A stretch of DNA of 64,000 nt from Sarcocystis neurona (GCA_000727475.1 KL647310.1:819324-883323), one strand, 5' to 3'. Positions 25,561-37,743 are shown, counted from the stretch's first letter. The notes: generated from the letters alone by a model not told the origin. Numbers and translations: made by a program.

Positions 25561-25811
25561 GCATACGAATGACTGGCGTTGCATACGATTCTCCTCCGCT
25601 GCTGCTGGTGGTGGTGCCCCTGCTGCTGCGAGGGTTGCTGTTGCTGCTGCTATGGCTGCTGTGGTCGCACGTGCGTGCAGCACTGGCAACACCAGCAACA
25701 GCGCTTCAAGAACCACAGGAACCAACGGCCTTCGGCGGCCCACAAGACGTCCCCTCATGCGGCAGCAGCAGCTACGGCGAAGGCGGGCAGCAGGCCTCTG
25801 GCTGTCTCTAG

Positions 25812-26909
25812 CTGACTCCCCCGCAGAGACGACGCATTCCTGCTGGGGTGCACAAGCCGTCATGGGGGAAGGCCCTGGCGGAAAAGCAGCAGGCGCAACA
25901 TCCACAAATACGTGCCAGCTGCATACGGAGGAATGGTGCAGCTGCAGGAGGCAGGCGGCAGGCCGCTCCTGCACGTCCAAGAAAAACAGCGATGTCGTCA
26001 GTTGTACGCGCCCCGACAGCAGAAGCAAAAGATTTGCGCTGCTGGACGAAACGGCTGCAGCAGGTGAGACGCGAAGACGTCTTGCGCGCCCGGACGCACA
26101 GACGCAGGAGGGACCACGAGGAGACGGAAAGTACGAGCCACAGCAGCACCAGCGGCAACGGCGGCCACCAGAAAAGAAACCTCTTTCAAAATGGGGGGGG
26201 AAGTGAGACGAAAATACACACAGACATGCGCCTGTTGGGAAGCCAAGCCCCGGTAGACTCTTAGGACGTACAGGCACACCAGAGGAACGGAGACGCAGCA
26301 GGTGCAACACGCCTACGCCTCTTTCTCCCACGTTACCACAGTCAAATGAGATACGCACACACACCACAAAACGAAGACGAATCTATTTTCCAACGGATAA
26401 CGCGCTCTCACGGAACTCAAATATACACATATATATATGAAGAAGTACGTGGACGTGTGTGTGTGTGTGTGTGTACATATACAGACATCGGTGTACGTCG
26501 GTATAAACGTGTGTACATGTGCGAGACACATATGAACGCCTACGAAGGTAGATGTTTCAACTTTTTCCATAGCTACTGAGTAACGCGGTGATGCGGGTGC
26601 ATCACCAGCCTTCAAAATAAGCGTGAGCAGCGAGCAGTCGAGAAGCGGCTGACACCGCTGTGGCTGCTGCCGCTGCCGCAGGCACGGCTCCTGCGGCATT
26701 CCTGCTGCCAGTCATTCTGTGGCGCTGCAACGGTTTCTGGTCGATCTTCGTGTGCAGCTGCCGCCTGGTTGCCGTCACGCCTCCGCCTGCCTTCCTAGGA
26801 GGCTGCGGCTCATCAGCAAATGCTGCTCTCTCCCGTGTCCACGTGCGGATGCTCCAGCGGCGCTCCTGCTGCGAGTGCACCTGACTTTGATTTGCTGGAG
26901 TTCAAATAA
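25812..26909 (+). CDS. Unknown protein, two C-terminal exons (5' end unresolved)
   Basis: Exon 25812-26063 (84 codons, acceptor ctgtctctag, donor CAGCAG|gtgaga) and exon 26799-26909 (37 codons including TAA, acceptor ctgccttcctag) join in phase 0. The product ends with a charged helix, KDLRCWTKRLQQ/EAAAHQQMLL, and a tail ending SAPDFDLLEFK. The helix may be a coiled coil. A possible N-terminal part lies at 25569 (ATG) with a hydrophobic Leu-rich stretch, but that run comes from CTG repeats and may be artificial. A minus-strand reading of the same DNA is also open. I do not recognise the family. Confidence 0.4.
26421..26482. repeat. TA/GT microsatellite
   Basis: A short TA tract followed by a (GT)n run at about 26453-26474, inside the intron proposed for the 25812-26909 gene. 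Confidence 0.85.
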
Positions 26910-27156
26910 TATCTACAAATACAAACGTGTATGTAAGCCCGTATACGTGCGCGTGTACATGCGTACGCACGTACCCACATACAGGTTTGTACATATACCA
27001 ACGTGTCGGCGTTCGTGAGCGCTGGAACCGTGCACCCTGGATCCTACCACAGCGCGAGCGTTCCCCGCGTTCCAATACGGCATATTTGAAGAGGAAATAT
27101 TATTTCGCTGATGGGTCGCAAACGTGCTACATGCGAGCAAACGTACTCACACACAG

Positions 27157-27256
27157 AGCAGGTCGTGTAACGCTGAGGGAATGGGTGAGCTACACGTGCA
27201 CAGAGCTCCTGCAAACCGCATTACGGCAAGGATCTCTGCCTGGCGCTCTTCTACAG
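27157..27256 (+). CDS. Candidate isolated exon, unknown protein
   Basis: Acceptor cacacacag and donor CTACAG|gtagca bound a 100-nt open segment encoding a helical piece, AGRVTLREWVSYTCTELLQT then ALRQGSLPGALLQ. The opposite strand is also open here with a helical reading, so strand is uncertain. I cannot join it to other exons. Confidence 0.25.
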
Positions 27257-27599
27257 GTAGCAGTGTCCACATCAGTAGGAGGATCCAGTGCACCAGAACT
27301 TCCAGGGGGGGAGAAATGGCGCAACGAAGCAGGGCCGCCCACACACATATACGCGGAATAAACCGGAGGTAGCAGCGATGAGGGCACCCGCAAACAGGAG
27401 GGAGAGGGGAGAGCAACAAGGAACTTTTTTTGGTGCATGCGAAGGCATTTTCGTAATTAGCGACCTGGCAGGACTGTCTGCGTTCATGTATGCGGCGCGA
27501 CCCTGCTGCTGTGGCTGCATTTGTCCGGCCGTGTTGCCCTGCAGTTGTAATTGTTTATGCTGCTCCTCTACCACTGCCGCTGCTGCTGCAGTAGCCAAA

Positions 27600-27970
27600 A
27601 ACGTAGACTGTGTACACTGGGAGAGACTGAACTGCGTTCAACAGCGGCAGCAAAAACGGTGGACGCACCAGCTTGGGGCAGAGACGTGTACCAATAGAGG
27701 CGGCACGTGCGCAGGACTGCAGGGCAAAATTGTTGTACTGCTGCCACTCCTGCAGTTGCTGCACGCCTGCTGCGCTAGAATTTCCTGGTGCTGCTGGTCC
27801 TGGGCACGTGCTGCTGTGGAGAGACGCGCAGGTACGCACGCTGGTTCACGTCGAACATCGAAAAAAAGAGTCGCAAATCACGAGCAGCAGCTGTGCGATG
27901 CGATGGGAGCACCGGCAACACCTGATGGGCAACACTTGGCGGGAAGGCACGAGGAGCTGGGCGGAACGAC
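27600..27970. other. Locus with competing exon readings on both strands
   Basis: Minus strand: a frame ending FFSMFDVNQ, donor |gtgcgt at 27839 and acceptor gcgcag at 27770, would join to PGVQQLQEWQQYNNFA. This creates a loop with D, N, G and E at EF-hand positions 1, 3, 6 and 12. Plus strand: a frame reading LEFPGAAGPGHVLLWRDAQ ends at a strong donor |gtacgc at 27832. Both cannot be right. The EF-hand reading lacks an acidic residue at position 5. Confidence 0.2.
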
Positions 27971-28274
27971 AACTCTTCGGGGAAGCTGCTCCTGCAGTTG
28001 GTCTAATTAGCTTGTGCGAAGAAGGTACACGGGCGCTGCTGTCTCACTTCTTCTCCCTGGTAACGTGCTGCAGCCTTGGGTGCTGCTGCTGCAGACCTTG
28101 CTGCGCCAGCAGCAGCAAGGCGCTGACGAAGATGCAACGACGACAGGAATGCTCACTGAACAGCTACCACAGAGCAGCAAGGCGCCAGCAACGAGCAGCA
28201 AGCAGCCGACGGCGAGTCGCCCATCTGCAACTACATACACTAATGGGACCTAAAAAAACGAAAAAACACACTGA

Positions 28275-29985
28275 CGCTGCTGCTGCCTCACCTACTTTGT
28301 AGCCGAGGAGCGCGCGCACCACTACCCGTCGTGGCTGCCGCCGGAGCTGCTGGCTGCAACACAACAACAAATCGGTCTTGTCACTGCTCCAGCTGCTCCG
28401 AGCGCGACACGCGGCCTTCCGGTTACGACACCGGCAAGAAGCGGGGTACGCCCCTCCTTTGTCGAACCGCTGGTTGTTCGCCTAGGATACTGTTGCCGCA
28501 GCTGCTGCTACACTGCCGATCCTCTCTACGTCCTGGTGCCTGGTGCCCGTGCGCGTTACCGCTCTGCAGCTGCGCTTGTACGGCCACTGGTTTCTTGCAG
28601 CATTCAAGCTGGTCATCTCGCTGCTGATGCGGCTGCTCCCGCTGCTCGTCTGATTGCTGCTCTCTATGTTGTTATTCTGTTTTCTTCACGTGGCGGCTGA
28701 TGCGTCTTCACTGCGCAGAGCACGATCCACTGCTGAGGTTATTGGTAAGATCTGTTTGCGGTGGCTCTCCAGACAGTAGACGGCGCTGTAAGTCTTCAGT
28801 GTCACTTGATAGACGTGTCAACATCATCAGCGGAGCCACACAGTGGCTGTGGTGCTGGTGCGTTTGCTCCATTTTGAGCTGTTGTTGTTACCGGTGTGGC
28901 TGCTGAACAACAAGTTGTGCTGCTCCTTCCTGCAGTGGCGTGGCCGGATTCCAGTGCATCGTAGTCTCAGCAAACTACGCGCAGTACTGGCAGGCGCCGC
29001 AGCAGGGCTGCTGCCATGCTCTTCTGATGCCGCTGGCACTGCTGCCTCCCGTTGTCCTTGAGCTACTCCTGTCGTATGAATCAGCTGTTCGTGGGTGCCC
29101 TCCGCGGGCTAAAACCCGGATCCTCAGGAATTTACGCGTCTGCTGCTGGAATAATACAACATGCTGTCGCTCCGTCACTGCTGAATGCTCGTTCCGAGCT
29201 GACCTGCTGCTGCGGAGCGTCTTCTATGTGTGGATGTCCCACTTCTTTTTCCCGTACTCCCCTGGACCCTCAGCACATCAGTTTGTTAGTCCGTTGCACA
29301 CCACGAAGCGCTGGTGCGGCTGCTGCCGACTACCTTGCTGCTGGTGCAGTTGTACGATGATGAATGGAGTAGATCCCTACATCTGGTGCTCCAGGTCTGT
29401 CCCGTGCAGCCTGCTCAGTAAAAGTAGCTGCTTTCTCACTCCACGCAGGTGGTGCACCTGCTGCAGTACCCGTGAAAGCCACTACTCCAAAGGCTCTACG
29501 ATGGCCAACGCAGCTCCTGGGGATCTTGCAACAGCACGTTGCGCGCAGCTTGTATTCTTTGTGTTGCTACAATGCTGTTTAGATCCTCGCAGCCACCGCC
29601 TGAGCTTTACCCATTTTGATTTCCCTACCCGCTGCGTCACATACTGAAGTTGCAGGATGCCACCCTAATATGTTTGGCAGTAGTGGATGATGCTCCTGGG
29701 GAGGAATGGGCATGGGAGTGCTTGCCAGAGATGGATGGCCAGCTTGGCAGAAAGCGCGGCAGCAGCAACACCAGCAAGGGCAAGCCCGGGACTGAGGGCG
29801 GGACGAACTGCTGCACCAGTCCTCTGAGTGCAATTCGCGCAGAGCAACGTGAAGATCCACCAGCTGCGGTTGCAGTAAAAGGGGGGATACAGTTTGTGGA
29901 AACAGGGACCCGTGCTTCACAGTTAGACTCCGGTAGAGGCAACAGCAGGAGTTCGATCGTAGTGAAGCCCGTGAGGGCACGATGA
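28275..29985 (+). pseudogene. Protein-like plus-strand frame broken by stops; exons or decayed gene
   Basis: One reading phase is strongly protein-like across 1.3 kb but holds isolated stops. 28275-28697 reads AEERAHHYPSWLPPELLAAT and onward for 141 codons. 28750-28960 continues with single TGA/TAG interruptions. 29031-29357 includes GLKPGSSGIYASAAGIIQHA. The same phase resumes at 29379-29576 with TPKALRWPTQLLGILQQHVA. A separate segment, 29656-29985 (acceptor gaagttgcag), reads LICLAVVDDAPGEEWAWECL and ends at TGA. This may be several exons with very small introns, a pseudogene, or an assembly with base errors. I do not recognise the family. Confidence 0.35.
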
Positions 29986-29989
29986 GTTG

Positions 29990-32900
29990 AAGGACGGCAC
30001 ACACAACATGACTTATGCATGCATATAAAAAGGACTGGTGCAGCAATAGACCGGTAACAGCAGTACCAGGAGGACCACTTTGCGAAGAAATGGAGACGAG
30101 GCTGAGTCGGAGAATCCGAAGGATACACACTGCGCAAGGGTGTCTGCCTGTGTATTATACACGTGTGCATACATACGCGTGCGTATATACGTCCATTAAT
30201 GCACCTGCGGGAGTGTGCACGTGTATGCATGAGAAGAAGACTGGGTTATAGCAATATACAGGGTACCTTTAATTCAAGTTAGACGCCGCTGTAGGTGGGG
30301 GCGGCGAGATACACTACCCAATTCAAGAAACTCGCAAACAAGTGTCACAGCGTTTCAACTGCCTTGTTCCTGCAGCCACTTCCGTTCCATTGAGGCCCTA
30401 CACATTCGTACGGTAGAAGGCTTGGCTGTCGTAGCCAAGAGGAGCGCGACGCTGATGCGATTGTTAGGCCTGGCGTTGCTCCAGCAACTTAATCTGCAGC
30501 AAGCTGCAAAAAAATCTTTCTCAAGACCCCACGTCGAATAAACATCGCCGACGTATGCAGGTCGAGCATGATCAGCAGCTCAGGAGGAGCACAGAACTAC
30601 GGAGGAAGAGGGGGCCGCCTGAGTCGTCAGGATACCTGTGAAGAAACATTAACATGAAATATATATATATATATATGCAGAGATGTAGATACACAGAGTG
30701 ATACCTACATCCAGGCGTACACATGTGGGAACCTCACTGACAGCATAGTTCAGCGTGAAGGAGTGAAGGGGAAACAATCGTGCGGGAACGGGGTATTCTG
30801 TTTCGCTGAAAGGGCTGATATGGACAGACGAAAGACGCACCACGATCGGAAGTTGGTGGTTAATTTCAACTACGTTTTCCTCACACGCAGATCGACGTAC
30901 TTTCTCTCTATGCACGAGGAGTAACAGTGCTGCACGCGTTTCTGCTCTGGTATGTATGAATGTAGATTTATACAGATACGTAGGTAGATGATTAAATTTT
31001 GTACATAGACTCTCCACAGCCAGAGTATGCGCTAGCGGGTATTGAGTTATGCACGTATTCGGTTTTGCGACGCAGCCTTAATCCAGCGAAAGATAAACCT
31101 TTTGGTGAAAGAGAGTGGAACCGTGTTCGGTCGCAATGAGTTGATCGGCTCATAGGTTCGATTTGTCAACGTCTGTATTAACAGCGGGTCCCGCCCAATG
31201 TTGTACAGATAGTTACACGTGCACGTGCGGTGGGAGGCCGGCAGTTCCTCTGGAAAAGGGACGGACCAGAAGGAATACAACTTGGATATTATGCACTAAT
31301 ACGCCTGCACGCTTGTGGAACAATTCGTGTGAGGTAGTTAAAGGGAACTTGGCGCAGACTAGTGCCCTGTATATGTAGTGCGAGAGCGAGTGGATACATA
31401 CGAAAGCAAAACCGTTTGTGTGTGGTATCCAAGGGGTGCTGGCGTGAATGATTGCCGCGTGTGTGTGGTGCGAGAGCGTCAGTTTATGGGCACTGTACAT
31501 ATGTAGGTGTGTGTGGGTGGATAAATTGAAGGGCGTTTGGAATTGTTATGAGTTTGTGACTGGATATTTGTGTGCTTTCGTATATGCGTCACGGGCGAGA
31601 TGCGCAGGTGTCTTATCATCAACGGTGTATGAGCATGTGGCCGTGAATTCGACGGTAGGTAGCGCGGCGGCTTGTAGGATTCTGGGGCGTCTGAGGCAAG
31701 TATCGGGTCCTTCGTGCACACAGGTGGTGCGCAAGCAGCAGTTTTCGGATAGGTATGTTTGGTGAGTCGAAGATACGCTACGCTGGATGCATTCGACCGA
31801 CTCTACGTACTTGCTCACGTGTATAGTCGAGGAGACTGGAGACAAGACGAAACGCTGCGGAGGCTGTTCACAACTACACATCTATATATTCATTGGAGCA
31901 CAGAGTAAGTCGAAATATTGCGCATACTACCTACAGGTATCTATGTATACACATATGATGTCGGTGAGGCAGCGTATATAACGTAGTGCTGCAGTTGTAT
32001 ACACGGCCTTCATATACCTCTATATAAGCCGAACTACATATGAAACAGTGCATTCGTTGAAGTAGTGCTCCTTCCTACAAGTTGCGGGCGTACAGAACTT
32101 CAGCTGTGCAACTCTGGATTGATGAGACGTACATGACATATCCTCCTCTTGCAGCCGCTGCCGCTAGTGCTGCATTTCAGCAGAAGTGTTCTAGCGCGTT
32201 GCCTCTCGTATTTATCGTTTTCTAACTACACATACCCATACAACTGGCATACATAACCGTCAGTATACAGATGTCTGTATGTTCAGGTTCCCGCACTTTT
32301 CTCCCTCACTTCGTCGTGACACGTGTCCTTCACCTCCTGAGAAATCTCACGAGGGTGGATAAATACGGTGTTCGTGTGCCTTCGTTGAACATTTGCGCAC
32401 GTAATCTCTTTCCCTGGCCCACTTATGCACACATGTATTTGTGTTTTCATCTGCGTGCGCTTTTGCCAAGCACGCCTGAGTAGATGTGTAGTGACGCGTG
32501 ATCTTTTGCCCTGCGCAGTAGGTTTCGGTGAGCTATGCTTTCACCAGGCAGCACGCATGGGTACCTGAATATCTGTATGTTCTCGCGCGCTCAGGCGGTT
32601 CGCGACGGAAGAGCTTCCCTCTGAGAAGACTTCCTTCGACAGGCAATTACATACATCTCTCACGTGTGTATCCAGGTATCTGTGTCATACTGTCGACTAC
32701 ACGTCCGCAGACGCACGCGTTCGAAAGTGTTTGTCTACACATGTATGTATGCACACGCACACACGGGTACGGGGTTGGTCCATTTCTGGTCTTCTACGGC
32801 ATACATTCTTTCAGCCCCACTTCTATGTAAGTGTACGCACGTCCAGTACTCATGGTGCCTGTACCTTTTTTTCTACTGTGGATAACTGGTTATGTGCTCC
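29990..32900. other. Repeat-poor spacer, no supported gene
   Basis: Triplet repeats stop here and base composition becomes more AT-rich. It contains an (AT)n run (30656-30677) and scattered short open frames on both strands without convincing splice borders or protein-like composition. I see no gene I can support. Confidence 0.6.
30656..30677. repeat. (AT)n microsatellite
   Basis: An uninterrupted AT dinucleotide run in the repeat-poor spacer. Confidence 0.9.
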
Positions 32901-33052
32901 AGCTTCCTGCACCGTCTGTTGGAGTCTAAAGCGGGTGCGGTCTACTCCCCTTTTACGGCACGATGGTTGTCCGGGCGCAGCGAGTGCAAATGCGCATAAT
33001 CGAAGGTCACAAAACGCAGCACCTTCAATTACACAAGGAAGGGCTGCTAAAT

Positions 33053-33208
33053 CTACAGTTTATTCAAAAAAGTGCGTCTCTGCCTGTGAAATTCAAGCGC
33101 TACTGCTGCCGGTGCTGCGGCTGCCGCGCCGCTTGCTGCCTTCGTCGTCCTGCTTTGAGCCGCGGCGTCCACCCCTGCCACAACAGCTGCGTAGGCGTCG
33201 CTGATAGT
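33053..33208 (-). CDS. Candidate last exon, unknown protein
   Basis: A 52-codon minus-strand segment follows acceptor tatctaaaag and ends at TAG. It reads TISDAYAAVVAGVDAAAQS, an Ala-rich stretch, then ALEFHRQRRTFLNKL. Codon use (GCA/GCC) fits a coding exon, but no upstream exon was found. Confidence 0.25.
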   Translation of the reverse strand, partial: TISDAYAAVVAGVDAAAQSRTTKAASGAAAAAPAAVALEFHRQRRTFLNKL

Positions 33209-33300
33209 CTTTTAGATAAGCAGCAGGGAATTACGTAGACTTTCGTGTTCCAAGTGAAGAAAAGAGGCAAAACTTTTCACACTAGACGAAAGTTAAGTAT

Positions 33301-33897
33301 ATGCACCATGACGCACGTGCAGCGCCTGATAATTCTCTGCTTCTTGGGCATCGATGCTGTTGTAGCGAGGCACTGCACATCGCCCCAGCGCAACCGTGGC
33401 GGTTGGAGGTCGCGGCAGCAGGCAGAAACGGCAGGAGTTCGTTCACGAATGGGAGCAGCCCCGCAGTAGTGTACAACCCGCAGCAGCAGCTGCAGCACCA
33501 GCAACAGCACCGCGGAATACAGCATCTGTGGCAGCACGGGAACGCAACAGCAGGACGCGAAGCGGTGCTGCACAGGCGAGCAGTTGTAGCACACACAACA
33601 GCCACAGCAACAGCAATAGCGTTAGCGATCGCAGAGGTACAGGCAGCACTCGTTTCCGATACTGCTACTGTGCTTTGCGGCTGGTTCAGAGCACCGTTTG
33701 GGCATGGTGCGGCCCCTCCTTCCCGGAGCTCGCTGTCAACCCTGTTGTTTCGTTTCCCAGTGGTTATTTCGATGTCCGCCGCCCCAGGAGCAGCAGCAGC
33801 AGCACCGTTCGTACCACAATATGCACAGGAAGCAGCAGCAGGATCGATCCATCAGCCCATAAGCAGCAGTGGTTTCTACGACCGCCAGGCGCTTTAA
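33301..33897 (+). CDS. Hypothetical Gln/Ala/His-rich protein (198 aa)
   Basis: A single open frame from ATG 33301 to TAA 33895-33897. The middle has a Gln/His-rich block (QQQLQHQQQHRGIQHLWQHG) made of CAG codons, then an Ala/Thr-rich hydrophobic stretch. A second in-frame Met near 33772 starts an Ala-rich segment. The frame lies in an isolated island of GCA/CAG repeats within the repeat-poor half. A start at the inner Met, or a spliced 3' extension, is possible. I do not recognise the family. Confidence 0.4.
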   Translation: MHHDARAAPDNSLLLGHRCCCSEALHIAPAQPWRLEVAAAGRNGRSSFTNGSSPAVVYNPQQQLQHQQQHRGIQHLWQHGNATAGREAVLHRRAVVAHTTATATAIALAIAEVQAALVSDTATVLCGWFRAPFGHGAAPPSRSSLSTLLFRFPVVISMSAAPGAAAAAPFVPQYAQEAAAGSIHQPISSSGFYDRQAL

Positions 33898-33946
33898 AAT
33901 TCCCAAACAGCTGCATATATCAGTGGATGCATCTCTAATTTTTTTC

Positions 33947-34201
33947 TTATCGAACAGCGTTCTTCACCTTTGCTCCCGTGTTCGCTGCATAGGGTCTCAA
34001 TAGGCGTAGGTCCACCTTGGGTACGAGAGACGGAGAGAGAGACTCAGCTGTTGTGTTGCTCGTCCTAATGCTCTGCGGATCAGCAGCTTCCGTCATCAGA
34101 TGAGAATCCCTCTTGCGACAACACAGTCCTGCTGTACCAAAGGAAACAACCGCAGCGATTTTCTCCCGTTTAGATGGCAGCTTCGCAAAGACGGAACTCA
34201 T
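33947..34201 (-). CDS. Hypothetical 84-aa protein or terminal exon
   Basis: The minus-strand frame runs from ATG 34201 to a stop at 33947 with mixed composition: MSSVFAKLPSKREKIAAVV, then TEAADPQSIRTSNTTAESLS. Another minus-strand frame overlaps its start and extends to 34607, so this may be the last exon of a longer gene. It converges with the plus-strand frame ending at 33897. Confidence 0.3.
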   Translation of the reverse strand: MSSVFAKLPSKREKIAAVVSFGTAGLCCRKRDSHLMTEAADPQSIRTSNTTAESLSPSLVPKVDLRLLRPYAANTGAKVKNAVR

Positions 34202-36686
34202 CGTAGCGATTCCTCCGTAAGAGCGGGACTAAAGAGTCGCCTCTCCATTCACACACATCTGTGTGCCCAGCGTCGACATCCCGCGCATTTCTTCGACACA
34301 GCTGTGTCCGCTTGCTCCTCTTCGGAACTTGCGCCGGTATACGAAGAGACTGCTTCTGCTTTTGCGGTTTCGCGCCCTGATGGTGTTTGTGCTCAGTAGC
34401 TGTCACCACCAAGTACGTCGTGCTCGTCCGCATGCTCCTGGTGTTTGTGGGGAAGGCTCCTGCAAGCAATACCGACTCAGCAGCGACCCCGGCTCTTGCA
34501 AAGAACAGTTTTGCTGACAAAGAGCAGCAGGACCAAACTATGCAGCAGGAACAGGGATAAGGGTCACACACAAGAGAGCAGGCTGCGCATGCTGGGCGTG
34601 GACCCACCAGAGAGACCTACTTTCCCCACTCTTTTCTCTGTCTCGGTCTATGCACCGTCGCATACGTGCACATACACATAAGAGTGAGCTTATATCCACA
34701 TACCTTTGAATTCGTGGTCCCTGAGTTATAAAGCGCCTGATCCAGTGTTGGACGGTGTCTGTCAATCACCGTATCCCGCTGGTAGCTGTCTCAAGCTGGT
34801 CTTGCGGGCGTAGCTCGCAGTAAAGGCACACTAGCGCAAGCAGCGGCCGTGCTGCATGCGGTGGCTATCCTATGAGTAAATGCCGGAATGAGTAGGTTCT
34901 CTAGCAGCAGCAACAGCAGCTCCGTAGTGAAGGGCTCTCATCTGCGCACTCGAGCAGAGAGAACTGTGCACGTAGTGCAGTGACTGCTGCTGCTGTTGTC
35001 GATAGATGAGAGTTCCCGTTCAGGAGGCGTGCACATCCTGCTTGCGTTCTTCGTCGACGATGTGGCGGTTTTCCGTTAGGGCTGCTATGGAAATCTTCAG
35101 GGTAGAAAACCCTTCCTGAACCGCACACTCGTGTAGCAGGCGTTCTTGATATTTTTTTGAGAGCGGGTCTTACAGCCATTGTGTTTGTCCCCCCTTGCGC
35201 GCGCCCTTTAAAGCGGAACAGCGCTTCCTGGAACCGTTTTGTTCTCCTTTGTATACTCGTCCTCCCGTGCAGCCTAGCACGAGTTATGCGCACTAGGCGG
35301 GTCTACGTATACGTGCGTGCGTGTGTATGTGTATGCCCTTTGCCGAATTGCATGGACGAAAGCGTGTGTTGGCCCACTTCCTATACGCAGCTACTATGCC
35401 GTGTGTCAGCCGACAGGGGCCCCTCTTGCCTGTAGAGCACGAACGTTCGCCTCGCTCTCTTCTTCACACGCGTGGCTGAGGCTGATGTATGCTGCTACCG
35501 CTGAGGAAACGAAGTCTGATTCACCGTGGAAGGACTCCCTTCGTAGTCGCTATCTGTCGGTGCCCCAATCCGTGCAGTCGTGTGCGTCTACTCACAGACG
35601 TACGCATGTCTATACGTAGGTACACATGTGGCTAATGGGATCTTCATTCGCCTACACAGAGGCACATACACGCTTGTACCTTCGTGCGTAGTTGTATCCA
35701 TCTACTATATGGACATGATTCGTATGAGTGCGGAGAAAAGAAGGGACACTTTTACGTACCTTGAAATGCGTAACAGCGGTACGACCTCCTTTCGCCACGA
35801 TTGAGGCGAAGTCGTTCCGTTATCTCCCCTCACAGGTCTGCTACTCATGCGGCTGCGACTTCTCCGCTGGCGTAATCTCCGTGCACTGGCTCTGATGCTG
35901 CACACACAGCAGCAGGCGGACGAAAAAGAGCAGCAGACGCCTGCCAGCTGCTTTGCCAGCGTCAGGTAGTGCCACAAAAAAGAGGAGACTAGATAAGCAG
36001 CATACATTGAGGTGATTAGGAGTGACACACAGTTTCGTCGTTGGTGGTCGCGAGCGTCCCGGAGGAAGAAGCAGCAGCTTTCCGCGTAGTAGCTGGACGG
36101 CAGGAAAGGAAATCCACTTCTCTGGAGTGCTGTGACAGCTTGGGGTCAGAGCGCCTCGTTGAGAAAACGTTAACAGCTGCTGCACTGCGTAACTCACCTA
36201 GGTTGAAGGAGGACCCGCAGGACTTGCCCGCGCGACTCCTCCTGCGCTTGCTTGCACGCCTCGCGCTTTACACGTAAGCGCCGGCTGCAGCTGCTGCTGG
36301 CGTTGCCACACTGCTGCGTTGGTCGCTGAACGTACTGCTTGTGCTGCTAGTCTTTCTGGTGGTATTGGCGGCCCGGGCGCAGCTGCTGCTGGTCTTACTG
36401 GTGAAGCCGGTCTTGCCGTTGCTGCTCCTCGCAGTTGTGTCGCCTTCCCGTTCCTCTTTCTCCTGTGCTCAGCGGCTGCGCTGCTGCTGAGCGCAGGATG
36501 GAGGCACTTGATGTGGCGAAGGCTGAGGACCTCCTCAGGCAAGCAGTCTTGTAAATGCGGAGACGTAGATTGGTAGATAGGAGGCGTAGTTGTCGTTATA
36601 TAGGCGTGTTCGTGTGTATGTATCCATCGCTGTTTCTTTGGAGCTACCCGTAGGTGTCTACCCCAGTCGGTCTTTCTCTGTCCCTT

Positions 36687-36717
36687 CAGTGGAGAATCTC
36701 TTGGGTATTCTCCACTG
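36687..36717. repeat. Perfect 11-bp inverted repeat (hairpin)
   Basis: Arms cagtggagaat (36687-36697) and attctccactg (36707-36717) are perfect complements around a 9-nt loop. It lies outside any supported exon. It could be a structured transcript element or chance. Confidence 0.7.
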
Positions 36718-37062
36718 TTTACCTGAATGGGTGTGAGTGTAGTTGTATACCTCTATGTGTGTGTGTGTGCATATGGATGCCGTAGTTCCGTTACGCGTTT
36801 GGCGGTATGCGTTTAATTCTTTATTAAGGCTCAATCGCTCGACGCAGTGTATCCATGTCGCGCGGTAGGCTGTTTCTAATTTCGTCAGTTCGTCAGCCTT
36901 CCTCGCGGGTTACCGTGTGTGTGTTGGTAGTCCCACTGCCAGTTTTTTCACAGCAGGTAAGAGAGAAACACGTGTACGTATATACAGCTACGCCGTTACG
37001 GAGACTGCAGACAGAGCTGGTGATCCACCTTTTGTGTAATTGGTGAAATGGTTGTCGTAGGA

Positions 37063-37118
37063 GACTGCCGTGCGACTAATGTACATCTGTGACTGCCGTG
37101 CGACTAATGTAAATCTGT
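37063..37118. repeat. 28-bp tandem duplication
   Basis: Two adjacent copies start with gactgccgtgcgactaatgt at 37063 and 37091. They differ by one base. Confidence 0.9.
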
Positions 37119-37743
37119 GACAAGGACCAAGAGGTGCATGAGAGCCTAATTGCTGCTGCTGCTGGCACTCCACGGCGCCTTGTAGATGACACATACATGC
37201 TCGGTGGGTGATTTCGAATGTGCGTAGCAACTGCTCAAAACAGGCCACGTTTTCGTTTACGGGACGCGCCATGGTACCGCTGCTGCAGCAGTGCCCCATG
37301 GTCTGTAACCCTGGGGCCGAAAATATAGCAGCAAGGAAGCCCAGTGTCCAGTTGCAACGTGGTCGTCTACACTGACATGCGGCTCCTTGTATACGGGCGC
37401 GTGCTCCTTTGTGCAAATGCAGCTGTCACAGTACTACTCGCTCACCGACATACAGTGGACGTCTTTGTGCGTACGTGTACGTGCTTTTGCAGACAAGCGT
37501 AAGTATCAAGTGGCTTCGTGCGTGTTACCGTCTGAAATGCAACTGTGCAGTCGGAAGGTGTACATAGGCGCGCATATGTGTGTGAGAGCACCTTTTCGTC
37601 TGTATGTGTGTACGTATGTGTATATGTATACATGCACACAGAAGGGCACGTCTCCACTGAGGAAGAAAATTGTAAGAGGACCCACGTGTGCTTAGTTGTA
37701 TAGCTGCACGCATGAGATCTTTGTTACTTGCACCGCTGCTGCT

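Larger units (their letters stand above)
34610..37740. other. Mostly unresolved interval
   Basis: This interval contains a basic minus-strand open frame (35293-34901, no ATG at its head), a minus-strand hydrophobic frame ending at a strong donor CAAG|gtacgt at 35759, and a small GCT/GCA-rich island (36240-36520) open in several frames. None could be assembled into a gene. A hairpin (36687-36717) and a tandem duplication (37063-37118) are listed separately. Confidence 0.4.

Noticed and set aside
27814..27835. A 22-nt GT...AG segment that would join two minus-strand frames
   Set aside because: Too short for a normal intron. A 70-nt alternative (27770-27839) exists, and the strand itself is uncertain.
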